Source: Prevotella multiformis DSM 16608
Lineage (GTDB): Bacteria > Bacteroidota > Bacteroidia > Bacteroidales > Bacteroidaceae
Assembly: GCF_000191065.1 (NCBI RefSeq)
Contig: NZ_GL872283.1
Coordinates: forward strand, 887,592 to 951,591
Reading direction: 5' to 3'
Length of the DNA stretch: 64,000 bases
In this document: in pieces, positions 27,049 to 36,655 of the stretch
Numbering within the stretch: position 1 is the stretch's first letter
Layout of the letters: every line of letters starts with the position of its first letter
Notes under the pieces: model-generated
What the model saw: the letters and a program-made list of their open reading frames with translations, nothing else
Told to the model about the DNA's origin: nothing
Databases searched by the model: none
Position numbers and translations under genes: made by a program

Positions 27049-28461
27049 TTACAGTGACAGGATGAAATCATCCCAGTCCTTGGGAGTTCCCTTTTTGTTG
27101 AATGCCTTTTCAAAAAGCCGGCGGCGTGTGGCTGATACCGATTCGCGGCTGTGTGCTGTGAGGCCGGCTATGACGCTCGGCTGAAAGCCGGTCTTTATGA
27201 GCAGCGAGACACGGTATTCGTAATTATTCATCTTGCAGATATCGTGAAGATGTCCGTTAAAGTCCGGATAGGCCTGTTCGACCACAAGAGACAGCTGCCG
27301 CCAGTCATCATTGTGAAGAATGAACAGACCGTCCCCTGTATCAAGATGCCGGATGATGTGCTTGTAGATGTCGGAGTTCCTTATCATTGCCGTTTTTCTT
27401 TGTTCGGAATCCGCATCTCTGTTCTTTTGGTTCTTTCGAAGACTTTTGTAATGGTCTATCTTGAGGCGCATCAACGCTTTCTGCTGGCGGTTGTAGCGCA
27501 TGGCAAAGACAAAGACCGCGACGACTGCGGCCATGGAGACCAGGGCGATGACAAGCAGCAGGCGGTAGACCTTCGCATCAGCATTCAGTTTGATGTTTTC
27601 CTGTTCTTTCTTGCCGTAGTTGTAAAGTGCATCCATACGGAGGAGGGTCTCTGTACGCCGGTACAGGCTTACGGAGTCCGTGAACCGGATGAAAGCCTCC
27701 ATATACCGGGAAGCTTTCTTTATTTCCTGATTCCTTATATAGATATTGGTCAGGAAGCGTGCGGCACGCTGCCTGTCGAAAAGGTTGCCGTTCTTCAGGA
27801 TTTTAAGGCTCGTCAACTCACAGTCCCGGTAGTCGTGTATGCCGTAGTAGTACTGGGCGGTTGTCATGAGGACGGCCGGCGTATTGGCGTTCAAGGTGTC
27901 TGCTGCAATGGCATGATAGTATTTTCCTGCTTCGCTCCACTTCTTTTGGTCTACCAGGCTTGTCAGCATCAGGCAGTTCAGTTCGGTTCTCTCGTACCTG
28001 TATCTGGATGGTGCCGTTTCGACCAGCTTCATTGCAAGACCGCAGTAAAACAGGCAGGAGTCGGGTCTGTTCATGCTGTAGAAGGCATTTCCCAGATTGC
28101 GGTAACAGTACAGCATCCCTGTCGTGTCGTTGTTCGATTCATAGAGTGCATACGCCTTGCTGTACATCTGCGCCGCTTCCTTTGCCATATACTGGTAGAT
28201 GAAGGCGTTGCCAAGCTGCTTGTAAGCCTTCGCCTTGAGTGTTGTGATGGCTGTGTCGGGAGTATCGGCAGCCGGGGCATCGATGATCTTCATGAAACAG
28301 TCACGTGCAAGGACGGCCTGGCCGCTGTCCTTTGCGGCACATCCCTGTATATAGAGACTTCTCAGGTAATCAGGACAGGTGCTGTCTTTCCTTGTCTGCC
28401 CTTGACCGCATGAAATGAGGCAGCCGAGCAGTAACAGACAGAAAAAAAGAGGATGTTTCAT
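27049..28461 (-). CDS. TPR protein with one membrane helix and C-terminal HTH-like region
   Basis: A 470-residue protein. The N-terminus MKHPLFFCLLLLGCLISCGQ is a lipoprotein-type signal. TPR-like helical pairs fill residues 20-290 (AYKQLGNAFIYQYMAKEAAQMYSKAYALYE, YRNLGNAFYSMNRPDSCLFYCG). A membrane helix follows (VYRLLLVIALVSMAAVVAVFVFAMRYN), then a coiled region and a C-terminal block YEYRVSLLIKTGFQPSVIAGLTAHSRESVSATRRRLFEKAF that resembles the HTH end of Bacteroidales TPR regulators. Such proteins probably sense an envelope signal and act in the cytoplasm; the target is unknown. ATG at 28461 is preferred to a GTG eight codons earlier. Confidence 0.82.
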   Translation of the reverse strand: MKHPLFFCLLLLGCLISCGQGQTRKDSTCPDYLRSLYIQGCAAKDSGQAVLARDCFMKIIDAPAADTPDTAITTLKAKAYKQLGNAFIYQYMAKEAAQMYSKAYALYESNNDTTGMLYCYRNLGNAFYSMNRPDSCLFYCGLAMKLVETAPSRYRYERTELNCLMLTSLVDQKKWSEAGKYYHAIAADTLNANTPAVLMTTAQYYYGIHDYRDCELTSLKILKNGNLFDRQRAARFLTNIYIRNQEIKKASRYMEAFIRFTDSVSLYRRTETLLRMDALYNYGKKEQENIKLNADAKVYRLLLVIALVSMAAVVAVFVFAMRYNRQQKALMRLKIDHYKSLRKNQKNRDADSEQRKTAMIRNSDIYKHIIRHLDTGDGLFILHNDDWRQLSLVVEQAYPDFNGHLHDICKMNNYEYRVSLLIKTGFQPSVIAGLTAHSRESVSATRRRLFEKAFNKKGTPKDWDDFILSL

Positions 28462-28501
28462 CAGATTCTGTTTCGTCCTATCCACACTTTACTCACTTAT
28501 G

Positions 28502-28532
28502 CAAAGTTATGAATAATTGGTTTACCATCAAA
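28502..28532 (-). promoter_or_regulatory. Promoter of the TPR regulator gene
   Basis: TTTG (28529-28532) and TAACTTTG (28502-28509) on the minus strand are separated by exactly 19 bp, a perfect match to the Bacteroidetes consensus. Confidence 0.75.
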
Positions 28533-28636
28533 AAATATTATATTGTTTTTGAATAAATCCTCCTTTTTCCACTGTTTATGCACTTTTGTACATCATTTGT
28601 ACACTCGATTTCAGTCCCTCACCGTAGGAAATCAGA

Positions 28637-28644
28637 TACCTTTG
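28637..28644 (+). promoter_or_regulatory. -7 element (TACCTTTG) before the adhesin/C10 remnant
   Basis: A perfect TAnnTTTG about 90 bp upstream of the open remnant. It may be the surviving promoter of a gene whose start and signal peptide have been deleted. Confidence 0.4.
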
Positions 28645-28729
28645 CAACGTTTCTACACGGTTTCAGCTATCGTAATCTCACATCACAGGAACCGGCGTCA
28701 TAGGCTGCCTGAGGACGAATGCAGTCTGA

Positions 28730-29966
28730 GGGTTCTGCTCTGACGTTGTTGGCAATGGAAGAAGAACCGCCACCCTAAGCGGTCAGTCCTGGGCAAACGG
28801 TATGCAGAAGTATTTCTGGGCGACCAATGCGGTCGTAGGAAAGCACTATTTCAAATGGTTCAATCAATTGTCTTCCGACAATGATAAGGGCTGTGCCTAT
28901 TATGGTTCGACGGAGGCGAAGTCCGGTGACTGCGCCGTTCTTTCCTCCGGCAAGATCTCGCTTGTCGGTTCGGCCAACCCGCGCCTTTCGTTCAATTACT
29001 ATTTTGTCAACAATGGTACACACAAGATTGTCGTCAGCATAAATACCGCGCACGGTATTGACGAGACGATAAAGACGATTGATTACGAGAAGGTAAAGGA
29101 AGCAGGAGCCGAAGAAGGATGGCAAAACGTGATGCCGGATCTGTCTGAATACAAGGGCGAGAAATACGTTACGGTCAGCTTCAGGGCTACCATCGGCAAC
29201 CCGAAAGCCCTTGTACTGCTTGACAACTTCCGTGTAAGGGATGTCTATGACTACGATTTAAGTGCGCATATCACGGGACCCTCGAATGTCACGTCAGGGG
29301 CAAAGACCCACTATAATGTCATCGTCCGGAATGAAGGCATGAAGCCGATGAGCGATTACAGGGTCAGTCTATATGTCAACGACAACATTGTCGAAAGCAA
29401 GGCGATGACGGAGGCACTTGCCGCCAATGCAGAGAGAATCGTCGGATTTGACTACGACGTGCCTGCGACAGCGGACAATTCAATGGACGTTAAGGCAAAG
29501 GTTGCCCATGACTTCGACATGGACGAGAACAACGACGAATCAGATGTGCTGACAGAACCCGTCTACGCTCCTTCGTTCCCTGCCATCAACGATCTGAAAG
29601 CTTCTAAGCAGCCGGAGGGTGTGGTGCTCCACTGGAGTTCGACAGCCGGCAAGGAGTATGTTGTAACCGATAATTTTGAACGGTATGCGGCTTGGTCAAC
29701 AGACAATATCGGTTCATGGACGCTTGTTGATGGGGACAAGAACTCTACCTTCGGCTTTGGCAACCAATTCCCTAAGCAGAGAACTCCTTTCTCCTGCATT
29801 GTCTTCAATCCTTCTGCTGTCGGTGACAAAGGCAATAACCTTGATCCGCACAGTGGCAGCCAGTACCTTGCCTCCTTCTCTTCAAGCCAGGGGGCGAATG
29901 ACGACTGGCTCATATCTCCCGGACTGTCAGGAAGGAAACAGACCGTGAAGTTCTGGGCGAAGACCG
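28730..29966 (+). pseudogene. Adhesin-like remnant (CARDB-type and choice-of-anchor J domains), no start
   Basis: The frame opens right after a stop at 28727 and has no plausible start or signal peptide; the first ATG is at 28802, inside a domain. The translated segment contains a beta-rich module (QSWANGMQKYFWATNAV onward) and a CARDB-like region (DYDLSAHITGPSNVTSGAKTH... VIVRNEGMKPMSDYRVSLYVND). A choice-of-anchor J / cleaved-adhesin module follows (DNFERYAAWSTDNIGSWTLVDGD... ASFSSSQGANDDWLISPGL), cut short after KQTVKFWAKTVSG. Complete relatives are secreted surface proteins. Near 29966 homology jumps to the C10 protease in another frame, so this is one half of a chimeric, broken locus. 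Confidence 0.7.
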
Positions 29967-31979
29967 TTAGCGGCACTTACGGCTGCCAATCCTCACTTCA
30001 GATGGTGGTTGGAACAGATGGACCGCACTGTACGCACTGCGGCGGCCAGGAACTCGCCACTGAAGGTGACACCCCCGGGCCCGGCGAAATACAAAGAAAG
30101 CATCAAGCCCCTCTTGAAGACGCAATGGGGGCAGATGGCACCTTACAACAACCTCTGTCCTGTGTCAAGCGGTACAGCCCGGTGCCTGACAGGCTGCGTG
30201 GCGACAAGTATCGCACGGGTGCTGTATTTCCAGCACGACCCCAAAACGGGATATGGGATGCGGACGATATACTACCCCCAGTATGACACAAACGGCACTC
30301 CGGTCTTCGTGGATTTCAGCAAGGAAGTCTTTGACTGGGACAACATGCTGCCTACCTGCGGCTCTTCGAAGGATGCCGCAAAAGGCATGGCGTCGGGTAC
30401 GGGACAGCAGCAGTATGCCGTCGCACAGCTGATGCGCGACCTTGGCGTGGCGGTAGACATGAATTATGGTGAAGAGGCAAGTGGCACCAACCATGGCTCT
30501 GCCGCAACCGGACTGCAGAACTACTTCGGACTGAACAACGTGAAGAAGGTCGACCGTAAGGCCTATACCGAACAGGCATGGATGGATATTATCTACCGGC
30601 AGCTCAATGACGGCCAGCCTGTCGTGTATGGAGGTCTCGATGCGACTGCCGGCGGGTACAGCTTCGTACTCGACGGGTATGACAAGGAGGGGAAAGTACA
30701 CGTGAACTGGGGATGGTATGGAGAGGATAACGGCTATTTCGTGATTGCCGACCTCGACCCCTACCACAACGGGAAATCCTATCAGTTCAACTCTGCCCAG
30801 GACATGATTATCAATATAAAGCCGGAAGCGGCAACGAAGAGGCTGTCTGCCAGAGTCCTGCCTGCAGAAGCCGGCACACTGGCCTCGCAGATCGATATGG
30901 ACAAGAAGTATGGTTACGATACGCTCAAGGTGTCAGGATCGATAAGCGGAACTGATATCGGCCTGATACGTGAGATGGCCGGACGGGGAAGGGACGGACA
31001 GTTCACGGACGGCCGCCTGCATGTCCTGGATCTGGAAGACGCCGTGATTGTAAGCGGAGGCGAACCTTATCTCCATGCGGACGGGAAAGACTATAAGGTA
31101 TCTGACGACGAGCTTCCGGAGAGGATGTTCTACGGATGTTCCTTCCTCTCCATTACCTTGCCCGATGGCATCAAGACATTTGGAGACGGTGTACTGGCGA
31201 TGTGCAATGGACTGGATTCGGTCAAGATACATACCGGTGACCATCAGGATTTCATCATCGAGAATGGCATTGTATACAACAGGAAAAAGGATGAGGTGAT
31301 AAGCGTACTGCCCAATGCCATGGGCAACCTGAGTCTTCCCAAGGGGATGTTCCGCCTGCACGATTATGCGCTTGCCGGATGCTACCACATCAAGAGCGTG
31401 AAGCTCCCCTCCACCTTACAGCACATTGGGCGTGAAGCCTTCAACAGCTGCATGAGCCTGAATATGACGAAACTTTATTCCAAGACGGTGCCTGTACTTG
31501 ACGGCCCCGGAGTGTTTACAGGAATTGACACCCATACGCTGAAGATATATGTCCCGAGAGGAAGCAAGTCCCGATACACTGCTGCCGGACAATGGAAAGA
31601 ACTGTCCTCTTCCTCCTACGTCGAGTTCGGGACAACCATAAAGGCACGCAATGCGACACGTGAGATCGGGCAGGACAACCCGGAGTTCTCCTATCAGGTC
31701 ATCGGCGATTACGTGAAAGGGAAAGCAGAACTGAAGTGTGATGCCGCAAAAGACAGTCCTGCGGGGAAGTACGTGATCCGTTGTCTGCCCGGTACGATTA
31801 CCGAGGAAGGCGTTGAATATGTGGATGGCTGGCTTCTCGTTACACCGTCAGCAGGAATCGATACTGTGCAGACCGGTGTACAGGACGGCGGAGCCGGCTA
31901 TACGCTTAACGGCACGCGGTGTCCGGAAAACTATCACGGCATCGTATTGAGAAAAGAAAAAAAGGAAGCAAGGAAGTAG
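29949..31979 (+). pseudogene. C10 (streptopain) protease with BspA-like repeats, N-truncated, catalytic His replaced
   Basis: The frame resumes family homology at NPHFRWWLEQMDRTVRTAAAR, the end of a streptopain propeptide, with no signal peptide or inhibitor domain before it. The peptidase core is present: KTQWGQMAPYNNLCPVSSGTA then RCLTGCVATSIARV, with the nucleophile codon at 30195. The active-site histidine of GGHxFVxDGY is Tyr here (AGGYSFVLDGYD, TAC at 30657-30659), although HVNWGWYG remains. BspA-type leucine-rich repeats follow (FYGCSFLSITLPDGIKTFGDGV, GCYHIKSVKLPSTLQHIGREAFNSCMSL). Family members are secreted cysteine proteases. Loss of start, signal and His argues for inactivity. Confidence 0.75.
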
Positions 31980-31989
31980 AACATACCTT

Positions 31990-32064
31990 AAAGGGGCGGG
32001 AGTATCCCATCTGACGGTTTCAACAAGGACTTGTTGCGGACAGACGGGAGACTTCCGCTCCTTT
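31990..32064 (+). terminator. Long inverted repeat after the C10 remnant
   Basis: Arms of about 24 bp (31990-32013 and 32041-32064) pair at roughly 20 positions around a 27-nt loop. Only CTGTATCT follows, so it is a weak terminator or an mRNA 3' stabiliser. Confidence 0.5.
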
Positions 32065-32088
32065 CTGTATCTCAGGCAGCCACTTTCT

Positions 32089-32688
32089 ACGGCCTTCCGT
32101 TAAATGCGTAGATTGGAAGAGTAAAGGCTTATGCACTTGCAGGGTATGACTGTCCGAAATCAGAGGGGCTTCAAAGGAGGCTAAACTGCAAAGTAAGATG
32201 CAGTAAAGGCGAATGGATACGAAGCCTGTCCATCAGCCTGTCTTTCCGCCTTCTACAGACAACAACTTCCCATACCATCGCTGTTTGTAAACTGTTTTCA
32301 TGCAACGCAAAGCAACACATGCCCTTCTGGCTTCTAAAAGAGGCCTGACTGACTTGCAACAGATGCCCTTTCAGCGTGTTACCAACGCCCTTTTGAAGTC
32401 CAATCAAGCACCTTTTTTGGGCAGCTTGATAACCAATTGGTTTACTGCTGGTTGCAAACCTGCTTTTTGCACGTTTGTTTTATATTTGCAGCTGGGTTAT
32501 TTGGAATTTATGTAATGGTTTTTCAAAATCTTATCTGTGTTTTCAACGTATTAAATTGAAAAGGTCTTTGTATCGAAGGAGGATGACAGAATGGACGGTT
32601 GACGGTCCAGGCTATGTTTTTGTTTAATGAACTTCGGCTCTTCCGTTAAAGCCATGCGAAAAGCATTCACACATTTAACGGAAGAACC
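32089..32688 (+). mobile_element. 600-bp repeat element with terminal inverted repeats, copy A
   Basis: It starts with CTTCCGTTAAATGCG and ends with the inverted CATTTAACGGAAGAACC. It aligns along its length with 60953-61552 in the same orientation, and both copies measure about 600 bp. Internally it holds reversed 22-bp units (TGATTGGACTTCAAAAGGGC.. on the minus strand, about 32310-32408), a TATATTTG at 32481-32488, and a terminal hairpin built from a direct and an inverted end motif followed by a T-run near 32689. No protein-coding capacity is evident. Confidence 0.75.
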
Positions 32689-32839
32689 TTTTTTACTGCT
32701 GGCGGTCCTGAGGAATCCTCGTGGATGGCCTCTTTTCTTTTCAGCGGGCGGCCTCGCCTCCCCTTGAAAAGCAAGGGAGATTCCCATGCGGCTGGAGAGA
32801 AGGCGGTGGCAGGAAAAGCCTCGGACTGTCCGTGTTTTT

Positions 32840-33598
32840 TCACGGTTCACGGTACATCACGCTGCCGCTTGCCTGATGGGTGGCAAGGACCAGTACCTCG
32901 GCGATCTGGACATGGGCTGGGGCCGAAGCGGCATAGAAGGCCACATCGGCAATATCCGTTCCGGTGAGAGGCCTGATGCCCTGATAGACTTTCTCGGCAC
33001 GTGCATCATCACCGTGGAAACGGACGTTGGAGAAATGCGTCTCCACCAGGCCGGGCTTCACGGTAGTCACACGCACAGCCGTATGGGCAAGGTCGATGCG
33101 CAGTCCGTCGCTGAGGGTTTTCACGGCGGCCTTCGTCGCACAATAGACATTTCCACCTGCATAGGCCGCATCGCCTGCCACAGACCCGATATTGATAATG
33201 TGTCCACTGTTTCGTTTCACCATCCTTGGGGCAATGAGCCGTGTCATTGTCAGAAGACCTTTGACATTGGTGTCGATCATTGTCTCCCAGTCCTCAAAAC
33301 TTCCTTCGTACTCCGGCTCAAGTCCGAGTGCCAGTCCCGCATTGTTGATCAGCACATCTATCTGCTGCCAGTCGGGCGGCAGACTGTTGACGGCGGCTGT
33401 CGCCGCTTTGCGGTTCTGCACGTCGAAAGCAACGGCCAGCACACGTACGCCGTCTGCCTCAAGCTCTTCCTTCAGATCGGCAAGACGCTGTACCCTGCGG
33501 CCCGTGATGATAACGTTGTAGCCCCCTTGTGCGAACTTTCGTGCGCAGGCTTCTCCAATGCCACTGGTAGCCCCTGTGATTAATACTGTTTTCTTCAT
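32840..33598 (-). CDS. Short-chain dehydrogenase/reductase (YdfG-like)
   Basis: A 252-residue classical SDR. The nucleotide-binding TGATSGIGEA is at residues 8-17, NNAGLALGLEP carries the NNAG motif, and the catalytic set is in INIGSVAGDAAYAGGNVYCATKAAV (Ser, Tyr, Lys of YxxxK). The C-terminal region KPGLVETHFSNVRFHGDDARAEKVYQG resembles YdfG-type serine/3-hydroxy acid dehydrogenases. Substrate assignment is tentative. The start is the ATG that gives MKKTVLITGATSG; the longer upstream frame crosses non-coding sequence. Confidence 0.92.
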   Translation of the reverse strand: MKKTVLITGATSGIGEACARKFAQGGYNVIITGRRVQRLADLKEELEADGVRVLAVAFDVQNRKAATAAVNSLPPDWQQIDVLINNAGLALGLEPEYEGSFEDWETMIDTNVKGLLTMTRLIAPRMVKRNSGHIINIGSVAGDAAYAGGNVYCATKAAVKTLSDGLRIDLAHTAVRVTTVKPGLVETHFSNVRFHGDDARAEKVYQGIRPLTGTDIADVAFYAASAPAHVQIAEVLVLATHQASGSVMYREP

Positions 33599-34621
33599 AC
33601 GATGAAAAAAAATCCGTTTATTTGATGTTGTTGCTGTCCGAAGACATAATAGCGTGTTTCCTCCTGCATGTTCCCTTTCAACAGACGACTCCACATTGCT
33701 TTTGAAGAAAAAGTAACCCCGCCGATCTGACAGATGCTGCCGGGTGCAGCCCTCTTTCGCCGGGTGGCTTCCCTTCCGACGGCATATCATGAGCGTAAGG
33801 CCTTCAGCACACATGACGGCCATTGACGGAACGGCTGGTGACGGGCGTCAGCACGACTGGTGTCAGGCATCAGTACTTCGGCAGAGAACGAGGTGTTCCG
33901 TCGACATAACCGTCCCCAAAGGCGGAAAGGAGGGAAACCTGGCGGGAAATGGAGGCGGCGACCGCCCCCATCAGACAGGATTATTGATCTGGCGACCGCA
34001 GAATAAGACGCAGATACAGCCTTGTCTCTTCATTGTATCCGCCCTCCTCTCATGTAGCGGGGCAATGTTTTGACATCCCGCATCGTCCTGTCGGGCACGG
34101 TCTGTCCCTGCCGGCTCTTTGTGCCCTTCTGCGCAATTGTGCATCATCTTCGCGGTTCTCTTCCAGTCGCATGGTCTGCTGCCCTCTTTCAGAAAAGAAG
34201 GGGGAATCTGCTCACCTGAAAGGGGGAGGAACCGTCAAAGAAGTCTTATGGGAACTGTCTTGAATTAGACTGGTAAAGATCGATGCGCTGTGTTTTTTTC
34301 TGTCGGTCTGTCCGCCGGCAGCGTGAATGTCGGGATAAGAGAAGGCTTGTCCGTCGGCTGATACAGACGGCAGAACAGGCATCCTCTTCCGCCTGCCGAT
34401 GAGGCTTTGTCGGAAAGACGAGGATGCCCGTCCCTGCGGTTGGATATTCGGGATGTCCGTATCCTTTTGTCTGACGATTTCTCTGACTGGTTCTCCGTCC
34501 GTCTGCATATCGGTGCTCCTCGATCCTCACAGACTGCCGGGCTGCCCCGGAACGGATGTTCCCGGTCAGCCGGACGGGAAGACAGATGATGGAAGTCAGC
34601 CGGGACGGGAACCTGACCCCG
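33599..34621. other. 1-kb intergenic gap with a 22-bp repeat array
   Basis: Apart from the four-unit array at 33789-33876, I find only overlapping short frames on both strands with low-complexity Arg/Ser-rich translations. No promoter, RNA or terminator is convincing. It could be decayed genes. Confidence 0.55.
33789..33876 (+). repeat. 22-bp tandem units, GGTGACGGGCATCAACAC family (4 units)
   Basis: Units 33789-33810, 33811-33832, 33833-33854 and 33855-33876 each end in (A/G)(C/A)AC-like trinucleotides. The last two (GGCTGGTGACGGGCGTCAGC.. and GACTGGTGTCAGGCATCAGT..) are closest to consensus. Confidence 0.7.
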
Positions 34622-35026
34622 TTAGAAGGGGAGGTCGTCGGTAGAGTCTTCTTCCGTCTGTGCCGGAGGGAAGGGGGCTGCCTGGGTCGTTGCCGTGGTT
34701 GCGGCAGCCTGCTGAACCGGAGCCGCCATAGGTGCTCCGCCGGCCTGCGCGGCCGTGGCATCTACGCGCTGTATGTTCCATGCGCGGACATTGTTGAACC
34801 AACGGCCGTTATATTCATGTGCGTCAATGTCAAAGCTGACATTGATTTCCTCGCCGGCCTTGATGGCGAACTGTTCGATTCGGTCTGCACCGAAGATGTT
34901 GAAAACCATCTTCTTCGGATACTGATCATGTGTTTCGATGACATACTCTTGTGACTTCCATGGTCCGCGGGCAGAAGTTCCCTCACGTGCAGGGAGGACT
35001 GCGATGACTTTTCCTTGTAAATCCAT
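34622..35026 (-). CDS. DUF3127 single-strand-DNA-binding-like protein
   Basis: A 134-residue protein. Residues 1-85 match the DUF3127 OB-like domain (MDLQGKVIAVLPAREGTSARGPWKSQEYVIETHDQYPKKMVFNIFG, then EEINVSFDIDAHEYNGRWFNNVRAWNI). A long Ala/Pro/Gln linker follows, with the acidic tip EEDSTDDLPF, very like the tail by which SSB recruits repair and replication partners. It is divergent from dnaN across 212 bp, consistent with a DNA-metabolism role, though that role is an inference. Confidence 0.88.
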   Translation of the reverse strand: MDLQGKVIAVLPAREGTSARGPWKSQEYVIETHDQYPKKMVFNIFGADRIEQFAIKAGEEINVSFDIDAHEYNGRWFNNVRAWNIQRVDATAAQAGGAPMAAPVQQAAATTATTQAAPFPPAQTEEDSTDDLPF

Positions 35027-35115
35027 TTATCTACTTGTTTTGGTTATTTTGTGACTATAATCTGTCTGCGAAATTACTAAAATAGTTCTAAAAACCGAAA
35101 CTTTTATACCTAATT

Positions 35116-35147
35116 TTTGTTTTTCACGTCCCTTTTTCGTATTTTTG
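35116..35147 (+). promoter_or_regulatory. Promoter of dnaN
   Basis: TTTG (35116-35119) and a perfect TATTTTTG (35140-35147) are separated by 20 bp. The dnaN start is 91 bp downstream, leaving a fairly long leader. Confidence 0.7.
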
Positions 35148-35238
35148 TACGTTGAAGTCGATCGGCGGCGGGAGGGATCGTTCCCGCCGGTCTGCCGGAA
35201 ACAACGTAAATTGGAAATATTAACTAAAATAGATACTA

Positions 35239-36363
35239 ATGAGATTTAACCTTTCAAGCACTGCTTTGAGCAGCCGGTTGTTGACTCTCTCTCGAGTAAT
35301 TAACAGCAAAAATTCTCTCCCGATTCTGGACTGTTTCCTGTTCGAGATTCACAACAGACAGCTTACGATTACGGCATCAGACAGTGAGAATGTCATGCGT
35401 GGCACCTTGAACCTTGAGGATTGTGAAGGCGAGGGCGACTTTGCAGTGAACAATCATACGATTCTCGATGCTGTGAAAGAACTTCCCGAGCAGCCTCTTG
35501 CACTGGCTGTGAACATGGAGGAGATGAAGATTTACGTCACCTATCAGAACGGTTCGTACAACTTCCCGATCATGAGTGCGGAGGAATATCCCAGGGTCCA
35601 GCCGATGTCGGAATCTGCCACGACTGTCACCATCGGAGCCGCAAAGCTCTCGGACAGCCTGACCCGTTCGCTCTTCGCGACTGCGCAGGATGAGCTTCGC
35701 CCGGTGATGAACGGCGTTTATTTCGACCTGAAAGAGGACGGCCTTGCCGTTGTCGCCAGCGACGGCCACAAACTGGTCAGGAACAAGATCTTCACCGTCA
35801 AGAGCGAGACACCGGCATCGTTCGTGCTTCCCAAGAAGCCGGCGACCCTGTTGAAAAACGTGCTGTCCAAGGATGGTGGTGATGTGATCATCCGCTTCGA
35901 CGACCGGTCTGCCGAAGTGTCCTTTGCAGAGGGCAATCTTGCCTGCCGCCTGATCGAGGGGAAGTATCCGAACTACAACAGTGTGATTCCGTTGGACAAC
36001 CCCAATCTGGTGACCATAGACCGTAAGTCCCTGATAGGCGCGCTGCGCCGCGTGCTGCCTTTTGCAAGCGACTCTTCACAGCTGATCCGCTTTTACGTGT
36101 CATCCGGTCTGCTGGAACTGAATGCAGAGGACATTGACTTTGCCACAAGTGCGAAGGAAAGCGTGACCTGCGAATATGGAGGCAATCCGATGAGCATCGG
36201 GTTCAAGGGATCCAGCATGCTCGACATTCTGAACAACCTTGAAAGTGACGACGTGGTCATCCAGCTGGCCGACCCTTCACGTGCAGGGGTAATCGTACCG
36301 GCCATGCAGCCTGAGAGTGAAGACATCCTCATGCTGATCATGCCGATGCTGCTGAATGACTGA
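35239..36363 (+). CDS. dnaN: DNA polymerase III subunit beta (sliding clamp)
   Basis: A 374-residue ring-clamp subunit that tethers the replicative polymerase to DNA. Recognisable blocks are the N-terminal SRVINSKNSLPILDCFLFE, VVASDGHKLVRNKI, ADPSRAGVIVPAMQPE and the C-terminal DILMLIMPMLLND, matching the LxMPM-type ending of clamps. The length is normal. The gene has its own promoter and is followed after 292 bp by an exonuclease gene. Confidence 0.97.
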   Translation: MRFNLSSTALSSRLLTLSRVINSKNSLPILDCFLFEIHNRQLTITASDSENVMRGTLNLEDCEGEGDFAVNNHTILDAVKELPEQPLALAVNMEEMKIYVTYQNGSYNFPIMSAEEYPRVQPMSESATTVTIGAAKLSDSLTRSLFATAQDELRPVMNGVYFDLKEDGLAVVASDGHKLVRNKIFTVKSETPASFVLPKKPATLLKNVLSKDGGDVIIRFDDRSAEVSFAEGNLACRLIEGKYPNYNSVIPLDNPNLVTIDRKSLIGALRRVLPFASDSSQLIRFYVSSGLLELNAEDIDFATSAKESVTCEYGGNPMSIGFKGSSMLDILNNLESDDVVIQLADPSRAGVIVPAMQPESEDILMLIMPMLLND

Positions 36364-36655
36364 CAAGACACAAAAGAAATAGATTCTGTTCTGGGAGAAG
36401 GCCGTGCAGCTGACATAGAAGCATTCCGGAAGTCACCCTCTGAAGGATTGCCGTCTTTCAGACGGACGGTTTCTGCTTTCCTCATCGAAAGGGCATGACA
36501 GACCGTGCGGAAGAAGGGGAAGGCCGGAGATGCCGCATGAAAGCGCATGGATGCGAAGAGCTGGCAGACCCCGTGGGGACAGCATGTCGACGTGGATTCT
36601 TTTATCCCCTGCCAATCGCCGTTCTCCCTTGGACATATAGGGAATACACGAACGT

